Positions 1 through 7,637 are shown, counted from the first letter of the stretch. The stretch is DNA of 64,000 bases from JANXLS01 sp035308565 (GCA_035308565.1 DATGGK010000105.1:1-64000); one strand, 5' to 3'. Translations and numbers: made by a program. Notes: generated from the sequence alone by a model not told the origin.

Positions 1-102
1 CATGCGGCTGCGCAGCAAGTTCGGAATGGCGATTGCCGCGATAATGGCGATAATCGCCACAACGATCATCAACTCAATCAGCGTAAAACCTTTGCTCTTC
101 AT
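1..102 (-). CDS. type IV prepilin N-terminus (partial, runs off left edge)
   Basis: Reading the minus strand from 102 gives 34 codons: a short basic leader MKSKG, then the classic prepilin core FTLIELMIVVAIIAII and AIPNLLRSRM. The G5|F6 junction is the expected prepilin peptidase cleavage and N-methylation site, and E10 is the conserved Glu+5 of the mature pilin. The hydrophobic helix is the membrane and fibre-assembly segment. A strong Shine-Dalgarno (AAAGGAG) lies about 11 bases before the ATG. The globular C-terminal domain is outside the window, so major pilin, minor pilin and type II secretion pseudopilin (including the DUF1559 type common in planctomycetes) cannot be told apart. The upstream same-strand gene is the TMTC-like protein at 406-2226. 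Confidence 0.9.
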   Translation of the reverse strand, partial: MKSKGFTLIELMIVVAIIAIIAAIAIPNLLRSRM

Positions 103-405
103 AGTCCTTCTCTCCTTTGTCTATTCCGACGGCCCGAAGGCCGCGGTGATTGAACCTTTTGTTAGAACCGACCATTCGGTTCCGAATTCCGATATGCACG
201 ATGAGCAAGGACTAGACCAGTCAGACACGCAATGCGCGTATTTTTGAATGCATATCCATAAAGAGCCAATTACAAAAGATTTGAACAAACATTGAGGATG
301 CGTAATGAACCCAGGACTCAGTCGTCGTTGACAAATTGCGTCACTTCACTTGAGTTAGGTCGTCAACGCTGGCGGTTGATCGGACGGCGATTTAATCAAT
401 TTTTG
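103..405. other. intergenic region, no gene seen
   Basis: A 303-bp gap between the stop of the TMTC-like gene and the prepilin start, both on the minus strand. I see the prepilin ribosome binding site at about 104-119 and no convincing ORF, hairpin terminator or consensus promoter. The prepilin promoter presumably lies here. It is AT-richer than the flanking genes. Confidence 0.4.
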
Positions 406-2226
406 TCAACGATCTTTCAAAACGCTCAGCCGGGATTGGGCGCGTTTGAAGGCCATGGATTTTTCAGGGATCGACATATATATCGCGCGCGCTTCGGCGA
501 CGCGATTGAGCGCCTCCAGGCAATTGCCCTTTAAGTAGAGCAGTTCCGCGGAAGGGTGCGCTTCATCGAAGCTTTTGAGCGCGCGCTCGACATCGTCGAG
601 TGCGGCTTGCGGCTGTCCGGCGCGCAGGTTGATTCGCGCGAGCGATTGAAGCGCAATGACGTTGTTATACGGCTTCTGCGGCTTGGCGAGCTCCTCGCGC
701 AACACCGGAAACGCGGCGGCGTCGTTGCCCAACCGCTCGTCGAGCACGCCGATCAGAATGCGCACGCGGCCGATGTCGAGCAGGCGGTCGAAGTCGTCGC
801 AGCGCGTGGCTTGGACCAGATGCGCCTGCGCTTCGTGGCGCAGCGCCCACACGGTTCGCGGATTACCTTCGCCGGAATAATCGTTGTAGTCCGCGACGCG
901 CGAGACGGCCAGCGCATAATGCATCTGCGCGTAGGCTGAGTTGGGTTGTTTGCCGACGGCATCTTGAAACAATTCGAAATCGCTGCGATAAACCAAGCTT
1001 CGAAAAAATGCGGCGGCGGCGAGACAAGCGAGCACGCTGGCGATGGCCAGTTCGGGGCGCACCTTCGACGGCAGAATGCGCCGCACGATCAGCGCGACGG
1101 TTTCAGCCGCTATGACTAAAATCGCGGGCAGCGCAAAATAGGCGTAGCGGTCCTGCATCAGATACGGCAGCGGAATGATGTTCAACGCCGGCCCCAGCGC
1201 ACCGATAAACCAGCCCCACAGAAAAACCGTGCGCCAGCCGTTGCTTGACATCCAGATTGTGAACGCGACCACACTCGCAAGCAATACCAACCGCGACCAG
1301 AACAGTCCGCCGCCCAGCGAGGTGACGATAGGGCTGTGGTAGAAGATGCTCAGGTTCAGCGGCCAGAGCGAATGGGCGATGTATTCCCAAATGATCGGTA
1401 CGTCGGTAAGCGCAACTGTAAACAAACTTCCACCCGCGCGGGTCGCGTTGGACGTTTCGGTTTTGCTGACGTTGACTTTTGCGAGAAAGACGATCACGCC
1501 GATCAAGGCGGCGTAAAAGACCAATTGCCCCAGGAGCGCGGCACTGCGGGACAAGCCCGCAGCGGCACCCGCTCCCTCCGCGCCTTTGCGCCTCTGCGTG
1601 AAAAAATAGAGCTCCGCGAGAAAATAAACGGGCAGGAATCCGGCGGCGGTCGGTTTGCTCAGCATCGCGAGGATAAACAAAACGGCCGTGCCGCTGAGGC
1701 GCAGCCATGCGCGGGCGTTCGTTGAAAAATAGAGCCAGAGCGAGGCGAAGCCGAAGAAGGCGGCGAGCACGTTCTTGCGTTCCGAAATCCAGCAAACCGA
1801 TTCGCAGGCCGTCGGATGGACGGTCCACGCCGCGGCAACAAACAAACTCAGCCAGCGCCCCAATCGCAGCAAGAGCAGCGCGCGCCACAAAAAGATCCCC
1901 GCGCACAAATGCAAGAGCAGCGACGACACGCGCACGCCTGGCGCGGGACTGATTCTCAACACGTCTTCATAAAGCCACCGATCAAAGCGGTAGCTCAGCA
2001 CCGTGATCGGAAAATAAGTGCTGTTCTCGGTCGCGCGAAAAATGCCGCTCAGCGGCACGCCGGGCCGCATCAACTCGTGGTGGTAATGCACGGGATCGTC
2101 GTATTCGAGAAAGCCGGACGAAACGCAACCGGCGATCAGCGCGGGCGCGAGCAGCGCGATCCAGATCGCATCGCGCCAAGGAGCGGCGGCATTCCTGCCG
2201 CCGTTGAGTTCAGCTTGCTCCGCCAA
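406..2226 (-). CDS. TMTC-like multi-spanning membrane protein with C-terminal TPRs (putative GT-C glycosyltransferase)
   Basis: 606 residues. The N-terminal two thirds hold about ten hydrophobic segments; the C-terminal part (about 420-606) is helical and TPR-like (for example YNNVIALQSLARINLRAGQP and ELLYLKGNCLEALNRVAEA). The first extracytoplasmic loop carries an acidic EYDDP motif (41-45), and HP (137-138) plus ESVCWISERKNVLA (142-155) match the hallmark of TMTC/DUF1736-type proteins, which are relatives of GT-C O-mannosyltransferases. TTG is chosen as start because GGAG lies 8 bases upstream and no internal ATG fits better. Two stretches (residues about 9-16 and 211-220) are encoded by dispersed repeat sequence. 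The gene sits just upstream of a prepilin gene, so glycosylation of pilin or another surface protein is a reasonable inference, not shown. Confidence 0.7.
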   Translation of the reverse strand: MAEQAELNGGRNAAAPWRDAIWIALLAPALIAGCVSSGFLEYDDPVHYHHELMRPGVPLSGIFRATENSTYFPITVLSYRFDRWLYEDVLRISPAPGVRVSSLLLHLCAGIFLWRALLLLRLGRWLSLFVAAAWTVHPTACESVCWISERKNVLAAFFGFASLWLYFSTNARAWLRLSGTAVLFILAMLSKPTAAGFLPVYFLAELYFFTQRRKGAEGAGAAAGLSRSAALLGQLVFYAALIGVIVFLAKVNVSKTETSNATRAGGSLFTVALTDVPIIWEYIAHSLWPLNLSIFYHSPIVTSLGGGLFWSRLVLLASVVAFTIWMSSNGWRTVFLWGWFIGALGPALNIIPLPYLMQDRYAYFALPAILVIAAETVALIVRRILPSKVRPELAIASVLACLAAAAFFRSLVYRSDFELFQDAVGKQPNSAYAQMHYALAVSRVADYNDYSGEGNPRTVWALRHEAQAHLVQATRCDDFDRLLDIGRVRILIGVLDERLGNDAAAFPVLREELAKPQKPYNNVIALQSLARINLRAGQPQAALDDVERALKSFDEAHPSAELLYLKGNCLEALNRVAEARAIYMSIPEKSMAFKRAQSRLSVLKDR

Positions 2227-2274
2227 ATATCACACTCCATTAGAAACTGGATACGATATCGGCAAGATTACCGG

Positions 2275-2301
2275 GAGACAGGAGTCAGGGGTCAGGAGTC
2301 A
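2275..2301. repeat. heptamer tandem repeat (GAGTCAG type), 4 imperfect copies
   Basis: Units GAGACAG, GAGTCAG, GGGTCAG and GAGTCA in strict 7-bp period, ending 2 bp from the stop codon of the VIT-vWA gene. The same unit recurs at 35752-35786. Confidence 0.8.
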
Positions 2302-2302
2302 T

Positions 2303-4690
2303 TTAAGTGCTTAGCGCTTTATCGGCCCACGCTTTCAAATCGGCGACGCCGGCGATCTTTTGTTTCGCGAGCCAGCGCTCGGCTTTGTCGGCGAGCATTT
2401 TCCATTCGTCGCTGCGGTCGGCGAATTTTTCGGCGAAGATGTTCAGCGCGACGAGCGTTGCGACGATGCGACGCGCGAGCATTTTTTCGCAGGCCAACGC
2501 ATCGGCGGCTTTGTGGAGCTTTTCCACCGGGATGCGCGTGCCGGCCATGACCAGGTCGTTCAGATCGAAGCTGCCGTCGGCGCGCTGAGCTTTCGCCAAG
2601 TCGAGCAGCGCATCGTGGGCCTGTTCCGGCATTTGCGCCTCGTCTTCCAAATATGCCTGCGCCATCGGCGCGCTCAGCGGTGGCGGCGGAGCTGCCGGGA
2701 AGATTGCGTCCATCGCGCGGCTCAAAAGTCCGCCGCCAGATTTCTTTGCCGAAACTGCCGCACGTACGCGCGACATGGGTGTGTGAGATGGCAGTGCTTC
2801 CGAGACACGAGCACTGGGAGCCATCGCGCACGCGACTGATGCGTAGAGCGCAGTGCCGGGAACGGCGCCTCCCACGTGCGTGATCGAGCCTTCGTTGCCC
2901 CAGCCTTTGGTCAGCGCGATGGGAATTCGCCGCAACTCGGCGTTGGTGCTCTGCGCGTGGGCCGCGCGTTCTTCGACGGCAACGAAGCTCGTTTCGGACG
3001 ACATGATTTGATAGCGTAACGCAAGTTCGAGCACTTTCGCTTTCGTAGATTTGACTTTGCGATCGGCTTGAGCGGATCCGCCCGCAACTCCCCCACCCTC
3101 TTCTAATTCCTGAATCGCGCGGCGGGCCATCAGAACGGGAATCGCGCGGTTGTCGAGTGCGCGTTCGAGATCGACGATTACGGGAAAGCGCAGCGTGCCG
3201 TTGGGACCGTCCGCGACGACGGCGACTTCGCCGGACGTGCCGCCGATGACGCGGGCGTAAAGGGTGAGGCGGTCGCCGTCAAAAAGTTGCGGCGTCGAAG
3301 ATGGCGCGACGAAATCGGTTTTGAATGCGCCCCAATCCACGCGCGCGTTTTTCAAAAACGCGGACGACATGCGCGCGAATTGGCGCAGCACTTTCGGCTC
3401 GATGCGTTCGTTGTCGTGGATGAATTCAGCCTGCCCGCCGCTGGCGCGCGCGAGGCCTTTGACCAGAAATTCGGAGACGCCGCTGCCGATGCCGAACGTA
3501 AAAACGCGGCAACGCGCGGCGGATTCAGACGCGAGCGCGATGCATGCGGCTTCGTTGCCAACCTGGCCGTCGGTGAGCAGAATGGCCTGGCGCGGCATTT
3601 CGCCGGAATCTTTTGAGCCGAGCACAAACGTCAGCGGCGCGAGCAGTTCAGTGCCGCCCATGTCGGCGTGGAGCGCTTCGACTTTTTTCGTGGCTTCGTC
3701 GAGCGTTTTCTGCGAGTAGACGACGCTCTCCTTGAACATCGCGTCGTACGAACTGCCGAAGCCGACGATGTTGAATTTGTCGCCTTCTTCGAGCGAGCGC
3801 AGAGCCAGCAGCAGCGCCGCGCGGGCGCGCGCGATGCTTTGGCCCTGCATCGAGCCGGAGCGGTCGATGATGAAAACAAATTCGCACGGCCCGCGCTTGA
3901 ATGATTTCAAATCGGGGAAAAGATTGACCATTACGGCGCGCGCGCCGTCGCCTTCGCGCGCGACCACTGCGCTGGCTTCGTGCGGTTTGGCGAGGCGCAC
4001 GTTCAGCACGAAATCCTGATCGAGTTGAATGTCCTGACCGGCAAGTTCGACGCGGATTTTGCGGCCGTCGATGGAGACGCTGGCCGGATGCGAAGGACAG
4101 GAGACTTCGCGCACGTCCGCGGCGGCGTCCATTTCGACGCTGAGTTTCAATCCATACGGCACGCCGCCCAAGACGGTCGGTGGCGCGATGTGATCGAGCT
4201 CCGCCGGATCCATTTTTTTCAATTCCTCTTTGGAAATGTAGCGCGGCGAAATCGTGGTGGGAATCAGCAGGCGGATCGAATCGCTATTTTGTTCAAGCTC
4301 GGTCGCGTAGGACAAACGAATGACAGCTTCCTGATCGGGAAGCAGATTTCCGACACTGGCCGTGAAAATATTTGGGCGGTCCTGATCGACCAGAAACGCG
4401 CCATGGCCCTGCGCCATTGCTTCGTCGTATTTTTCGAAAGCCTTCTCGCGCTCTTCAATTTTCCCAATGATCTTTTTGCCGCCAATTTCGATTTCAAAAC
4501 CGCTGACTGCGCACGATTCCTGAAGCGGAAATGAGTAGACTGCCTCGACCGGAATGCGCTCGGTGTTTTTGTAGCGCTGCGCGACAGTGACGTTGGCGGC
4601 GGCGCCGGCGGCGGTGACGTCGATCTGGACGCCTTTGAGCGGGACGCGATTGCCTTGCGAAAAAAGTCCGCCGGCTTCAGTGTTGCTCAT
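2303..4690 (-). CDS. VIT domain and von Willebrand factor A domain protein
   Basis: 795 residues. The N-terminal about 130 residues form a VIT domain as in inter-alpha-trypsin inhibitor heavy chains (VEAVYSFPL, FEIEIGGKKIIGKIEEREKA, then the acidic GNLLPDQEAVIRLSY). A vWA domain follows at about 275-445 with an intact metal-ion adhesion site: DRSGSMQG, a downstream GGTELLAPL threonine and LLTDGQVGN. The C-terminal region is a helical extension (LARRIVATLVALNIFAEKF). No signal peptide or membrane segment is evident, so it is probably cytoplasmic. The ATG at 4690 is chosen because AAGGAGCG precedes it by about 7 bases; an upstream ATG at 4717 lacks a site. It lies 69 bp downstream of the MerR gene on the same strand and is probably co-transcribed with it. 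The biochemical role is unknown; a protein-binding scaffold is likely. Confidence 0.85.
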   Translation of the reverse strand: MSNTEAGGLFSQGNRVPLKGVQIDVTAAGAAANVTVAQRYKNTERIPVEAVYSFPLQESCAVSGFEIEIGGKKIIGKIEEREKAFEKYDEAMAQGHGAFLVDQDRPNIFTASVGNLLPDQEAVIRLSYATELEQNSDSIRLLIPTTISPRYISKEELKKMDPAELDHIAPPTVLGGVPYGLKLSVEMDAAADVREVSCPSHPASVSIDGRKIRVELAGQDIQLDQDFVLNVRLAKPHEASAVVAREGDGARAVMVNLFPDLKSFKRGPCEFVFIIDRSGSMQGQSIARARAALLLALRSLEEGDKFNIVGFGSSYDAMFKESVVYSQKTLDEATKKVEALHADMGGTELLAPLTFVLGSKDSGEMPRQAILLTDGQVGNEAACIALASESAARCRVFTFGIGSGVSEFLVKGLARASGGQAEFIHDNERIEPKVLRQFARMSSAFLKNARVDWGAFKTDFVAPSSTPQLFDGDRLTLYARVIGGTSGEVAVVADGPNGTLRFPVIVDLERALDNRAIPVLMARRAIQELEEGGGVAGGSAQADRKVKSTKAKVLELALRYQIMSSETSFVAVEERAAHAQSTNAELRRIPIALTKGWGNEGSITHVGGAVPGTALYASVACAMAPSARVSEALPSHTPMSRVRAAVSAKKSGGGLLSRAMDAIFPAAPPPPLSAPMAQAYLEDEAQMPEQAHDALLDLAKAQRADGSFDLNDLVMAGTRIPVEKLHKAADALACEKMLARRIVATLVALNIFAEKFADRSDEWKMLADKAERWLAKQKIAGVADLKAWADKALST

Positions 4691-4740
4691 GATTCGCTCC
4701 TTATTAATGGTACGCATTGCTGGGACAACAATCCAGACTC

Positions 4741-4759
4741 CACGGGCTAAAAGCCCGTG
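4741..4759. repeat. short hairpin between merR-type gene and VIT-vWA gene
   Basis: A perfect 8-bp stem (CACGGGCT / AGCCCGTG) with an AAA loop, directly after the MerR stop codon. There is no T-run in the transcribed direction, so I do not call it a terminator. It may be a member of the same repeat class as 52615-52692 or an mRNA-stability hairpin that tunes the ratio of the two products. Confidence 0.55.
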
Positions 4760-5155
4760 CTACTTTTTTGCGCGGCGCAAAATGCGTTCGCACGCGCTCG
4801 CAACTTCGTCCAGCGTATCCGGCGACGGCACAGACAGTCCCGCGTCGATTTCCAAGCGCAATCCCGCCGCGATCGGAACACGCATGACCAGCGCGGGCTG
4901 GCCGTGCGGCGAAATTCTTGGCGCGTGGGCCGCCGCGTCGGGAATGTCGTCGAGCGCCATGCCTTCGCGCTGCAAGCGGACAACCCGCGCGATTTGTTCC
5001 AAATGCTTCGGCGTGTAGACGCTGCCGCGCCCGCGGCCTTCCGGCGGATCGATCAAATTGCGCTGAACATAGTAGCGCACCGTCCGGCGGCTGACACCTG
5101 TCTGCTCGGCCACTTCCCCGATAGAGAAGGTCTTTTTTTCGCGCCCAACTTCCAT
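4760..5155 (-). CDS. MerR-family transcriptional regulator
   Basis: 131 residues. The N-terminal winged HTH is clear: FSIGEVAEQTGVSRRTVRYYVQ (about residues 10-31), then the wing segment GRGRGSVYTPKHLEQI and the start of the dimerisation helix (VVRLQREGMALDDI). The C-terminal part has no cysteines or obvious ligand motif, so the effector is unknown. Longer reading frames extend upstream, but the ATG at 5155 is the natural start because the HTH begins at once and a palindromic operator-like site lies just upstream (5164-5187). The adjacent VIT-vWA gene is the likely target together with the regulator's own gene. Confidence 0.9.
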   Translation of the reverse strand: MEVGREKKTFSIGEVAEQTGVSRRTVRYYVQRNLIDPPEGRGRGSVYTPKHLEQIARVVRLQREGMALDDIPDAAAHAPRISPHGQPALVMRVPIAAGLRLEIDAGLSVPSPDTLDEVASACERILRRAKK

Positions 5156-5163
5156 GACTGCAC

Positions 5164-5187
5164 AATACGACACTATAGTGTCGTATT
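5164..5187. promoter_or_regulatory. 24-bp perfect palindrome, candidate MerR operator
   Basis: The core TACGACACTATAGTGTCGTA is extended by AA/TT to a 24-bp perfect dyad with no central spacer, 8 bp upstream of the merR-type ATG. MerR regulators bind such dyads, usually between -35 and -10. TATAGT inside it could serve as a -10. A T7-TG-TA-A7 type AT-rich tract lies farther upstream (5205-5218). Assignment as autoregulatory operator is inferred from position and symmetry. Confidence 0.65.
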
Positions 5188-5254
5188 CGAGTGTTTTGTT
5201 GTTTTTTTGTAAAAAAAGTTGATTGCGCGCGAATTCGGCGGAGATTGTTCGTAT

Positions 5255-5329
5255 TCGTAGTCCCGCCTTTAGGAGGGGCGGCACTCTTGCCGCCCTGAAG
5301 CTTTGGCGGCAAGAGTGTTGCCGCTCTTC
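5255..5329. repeat. palindromic repeat element, family A (GGCGGCACTCTTGCCGCC type)
   Basis: Composite element: a TCGTAGTCCCGCCTTTAGG arm, then GGGCGGCACTCTTGCCGCC, a short spacer, and the inverted GGCGGCAAGAGTGTTGCCGC arm. It lies between the divergent merR-type gene and the enoyl-CoA hydratase gene. Closely related copies lie at 6132-6261, 11845-11912 and 39754-39810. Confidence 0.85.
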
Positions 5330-5348
5330 AAGCGAAATGGAGAAATCA

Positions 5349-6131
5349 ATGCCAGAATTCATGCGCATCGAACAGGACGGTCCGCTGGCGCGCGTAATTT
5401 TCACGCGCGACAAAGGGCTGAACATTCTCTCCACAAAGATGCTCACCGAATTGAAGAGCGAGTGGAGCGCGATCGAACATTCAGGCGCGCGCGTCTGCAT
5501 TTTTCGCGGCGACGGCAAAGCTTTTCTCGCCGGAGCGGACATTAAAGAAATGGCGGCGATGGACATGCAGGACGCGCGCAATTTTTCGGCGCTGGGGCAA
5601 TCGGTTTTCGAACACATCGAATGTTCCGAAGTGATCAGCATCGCGGCGATACACGGCGCGTGTCTTGGCGGCGGGTGCGAATTGGCGCTGGCGTGTGACA
5701 TTCGGGTCGGCTCGGCGGGGATGAGCATCGGACAGCCGGAAGTGAACATCGGGCTGATTCCAGGCTTCGGCGGCTCGCAGCGCTTGCCGCGCGTGGTCGG
5801 GATGGGTTGGGCGCTGCGCATGATATTAAGCGGTCAGCCGCTGAGCGGCGAACAGGCGCTGCATTGCGGATTGATCACGGACACGGGCAATCCCGCGGAT
5901 TTGGCGGCTCGCGCGGATGCGCTGGCAAAGGTTATTCTGACGCGCGGCCCAGAGGCGCTGTGTCTGGCGAAGAAACTGACGCGCTCGGCGCTGTGTGTCG
6001 AGCAGAGCAACGGATTGAAGGCCGAGCGCTATGCGTTTGGCAACACTTTCGAAAGCGGCGAAGCCAAAGAGGGGTTGAGCGCGTTTGTGGAAAAGCGGAC
6101 CGCGAAATTTCCGCCGCCGAAGAGCGAGTAA
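5349..6131 (+). CDS. enoyl-CoA hydratase/isomerase family protein (crotonase fold)
   Basis: 260 residues, usual family length. Oxyanion-hole segments are present (FLAGADIKEM and HGACLGGGCELALACD). Both catalytic glutamates of classical hydratases are seen: the Glu in GGGCELA and the one in GQPEVNIGLIPGFGG. It should hydrate trans-2-enoyl-CoA in fatty-acid or short-chain acyl-CoA breakdown, but crotonase family members vary in substrate and no neighbouring beta-oxidation gene helps. The ATG at 5349 is chosen over 5337 because GGAG lies about 6 bases before it. Flanked on both sides by family A repeat elements, so it appears monocistronic. Confidence 0.85.
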   Translation: MPEFMRIEQDGPLARVIFTRDKGLNILSTKMLTELKSEWSAIEHSGARVCIFRGDGKAFLAGADIKEMAAMDMQDARNFSALGQSVFEHIECSEVISIAAIHGACLGGGCELALACDIRVGSAGMSIGQPEVNIGLIPGFGGSQRLPRVVGMGWALRMILSGQPLSGEQALHCGLITDTGNPADLAARADALAKVILTRGPEALCLAKKLTRSALCVEQSNGLKAERYAFGNTFESGEAKEGLSAFVEKRTAKFPPPKSE

Positions 6132-6261
6132 GTTCGTAGTCCCGCCTTTAGGCAGAACGGGCGCACGGAGGGGCGGCACTCTTGCCGCCCTGAAGCTGCG
6201 GCGGCAAGAGTGCCGCTGCTCCTTACGAAGCGCGTTTCCGACTAAAGGCGGGACTACGAAC
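6132..6261. repeat. 130-bp palindromic element with perfect 20-bp terminal inverted repeats
   Basis: Outer arms 6132-6151 and 6242-6261 are exact 20-bp inverted repeats (GTAGTCCCGCCTTTAG core). Inside is a family A inner palindrome (GGGCGGCACTCTTGCCGCCC and GGCGGCAAGAGTGCCG). It begins directly after the stop codon of the hydratase and ends 3 bp before the stop of the convergent gene at 6265, so it could also act as a two-way transcript end. The structure resembles REPIN or MITE-like non-autonomous elements; no transposase is present in the window. Confidence 0.85.
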
Positions 6262-6264
6262 GAA

Positions 6265-6792
6265 CTAAAACGCCCAGCGCGAGACGAATTTTTGCGGTGT
6301 GAATTCAGGAATGGGCAGCGGCGTGAGCAGTTCGGCTTCGCCGGGTTTGATCCATTTGCGGACTTCGAATTGGTTGAGCTTCTCGCCGGTTTTGTAGAAG
6401 TGCGAGAGCCATTTCCAATCGGCGCACCACCAATCGGAAACCCATTGATCACGATCGAAAATGTTGCATTCGTGCAGCAGTTGCACGCTGAATTGCGTCG
6501 CCTGCTTTTCGTAGATTTTGATTTGCGCAAGCTGTTCTGCGGTCGCGCCAGATGTCGTCTCTTGGCCGAGTTTGCGGAATTCTTCGGAGACGTTCCATTG
6601 AACGGTGTGGCCGAATAAATGCAGCAGCACAAACAGCGCGGATTCGGGGTCGAGCTGGTAATCGACTTTGATCCAGCTTCCGTCAAAGTCGCCGGTGTTC
6701 GGATCGATCACGTCGGTGATTGTCGAGATGATGCCATAGCGTTCTTCGACGTAGCGATCGACGGCGTTGTAGGCTTCGATATAGTCGGTCAT
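6265..6792 (-). CDS. conserved hypothetical protein with HLFGH motif
   Basis: 175 residues, soluble, acidic. ALFVLLHLFGHTVQWN (about residues 53-68) has an HxxxH arrangement reminiscent of zinc metallopeptidases of the ImmA/IrrE type, but the catalytic glutamate of HExxH is replaced by leucine. The C-terminal half is rich in aromatic residues (DQWVSDWWCADWKWLSHFY). The ATG at 6792 is preceded by GAGGTG at a spacing of 8, and 75 bases upstream of it belong to a repeat-rich leader. I do not recognise an assigned function; a catalytically inactive or unusual metal-binding protein is one possibility. Confidence 0.7.
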   Translation of the reverse strand: MTDYIEAYNAVDRYVEERYGIISTITDVIDPNTGDFDGSWIKVDYQLDPESALFVLLHLFGHTVQWNVSEEFRKLGQETTSGATAEQLAQIKIYEKQATQFSVQLLHECNIFDRDQWVSDWWCADWKWLSHFYKTGEKLNQFEVRKWIKPGEAELLTPLPIPEFTPQKFVSRWAF

Positions 6793-6854
6793 GAGTTTTT
6801 TCACCTCATTTATATAAACGGCATTTGCGACGGATCGGTACGGAAAATCCGGTG

Positions 6855-6928
6855 CCGATCCCCTCACCCGCGGCCCCTCTCCCCAAGGGGAGAGAGGAGA
6901 ACGGCGGCAACTTCGCTTCGCGAAGTTT
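6855..6928. repeat. dispersed double-hairpin repeat, family B (CCCCTCTCCCCAAGGGGAGAG type)
   Basis: GCCCCTCTCCCCAAGGGGAG hairpin followed by a second hairpin with CTTCGCTTCGCGAAG. The same two-hairpin order is found at 7565-7637 and 62607-62680. It separates two minus-strand genes. Confidence 0.85.
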
Positions 6929-7499
6929 AATGAAACCAGCAGACAATCGTGTGCCGCTCGCCATACGTGACGGGCGTGACTTCGTGCGTGGTCTCGGCGC
7001 GGAAGGCGACGAGGGCGCCCGGCGTCGCATCGGCGGCGAGTCGGACATCGAAATGCGGATAAGGTCCTTGAAAGACGAGCGAACCGCCGCCATAGGTATC
7101 GGGCGCGGGTTCAGAAGATTGCGTATCGAGAAAAATCACGACGGAAATTTTGCGGAAGCGCGAGGCGTCGCGGATGAGCGGCGTGTTGCCGTCCTGATGC
7201 GCGACGAAGTAATCGCCGGTGGTGTAGCGCAGGAACTGCGGTTCTTCGATTTCGCTCAGCGCGAGTTTGAAATGCGCTTCGATGACATTTTTTCGATCAA
7301 GCAGAAGACGTTTGATGCGCTCGCTGATTTCGGGCGGGACGAGCAGCCGCGCGGCTTTGCGCACGCGCGGATCGACCGCGCCGGCGGCGTTCGACGCGTA
7401 GACGGTCGCGGGCGTGTTGGCGGCGGCGCGCAAGTGTGCGCGGATTTCACAGAGGGCGACTGGGTCGAGGAAATCCTTCATGGTGAGGATGTCGAGCAT
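6927..7499 (-). CDS. 2-oxoglutarate/Fe(II)-dependent dioxygenase, prolyl-4-hydroxylase type
   Basis: 190 residues. The iron-binding facial triad is visible: HxD in YFVAHQDGNTPL and the distal His in AETTHEVTPV, followed by GERHTIVCWF whose Arg would bind 2-oxoglutarate. The double-stranded beta-helix core matches the P4Hc/YbiX class that hydroxylates protein or small-molecule substrates using O2 and 2-oxoglutarate. The ATG at 7499 is preferred; an in-frame ATG at 7481 is possible and neither has a clear ribosome binding site. The reading frame extends into an upstream family B repeat, which I exclude from the protein. Substrate unknown. Confidence 0.8.
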   Translation of the reverse strand: MLDILTMKDFLDPVALCEIRAHLRAAANTPATVYASNAAGAVDPRVRKAARLLVPPEISERIKRLLLDRKNVIEAHFKLALSEIEEPQFLRYTTGDYFVAHQDGNTPLIRDASRFRKISVVIFLDTQSSEPAPDTYGGGSLVFQGPYPHFDVRLAADATPGALVAFRAETTHEVTPVTYGERHTIVCWFH

Positions 7500-7564
7500 G
7501 AGAGACAGAATAGGGAATTTGGCGGAAATGGAAATTGGAAATCTAGGCAGTGGAAATTGCGGTG

Positions 7565-7637
7565 CCCGACCCCTCACCCCGGCCCCTCTCCCCAAGGGGA
7601 GAGGGGAGAACGGTGGCGCTTGCGCTTCGCGCAAGCT
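7565..7637. repeat. dispersed double-hairpin repeat, family B
   Basis: Second copy of the CCCCTCTCCCCAAGGGGAG hairpin, followed by a GCGCTTGCGCTTCGCGCAAGC hairpin, between the divergent dioxygenase and acetate kinase genes. Confidence 0.85.

Noticed and set aside
218..262. Sigma-54 promoter for the prepilin gene (TGGC...TGCA on the minus strand)
   Set aside because: The GG and GC are 16 bases apart instead of 12, so the spacing does not fit.
5164..5187. T7-like phage promoter (AATACGAC...ACTATAG)
   Set aside because: Resembles the T7 consensus only with a 2-base deletion, and the perfect 24-bp dyad beside a MerR gene explains the sequence better.
5156..5821. N-terminal extension of the MerR frame to 5821
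   Set aside because: It reads antisense to the enoyl-CoA hydratase and crosses the palindromic operator; the HTH starts right after the ATG at 5155.
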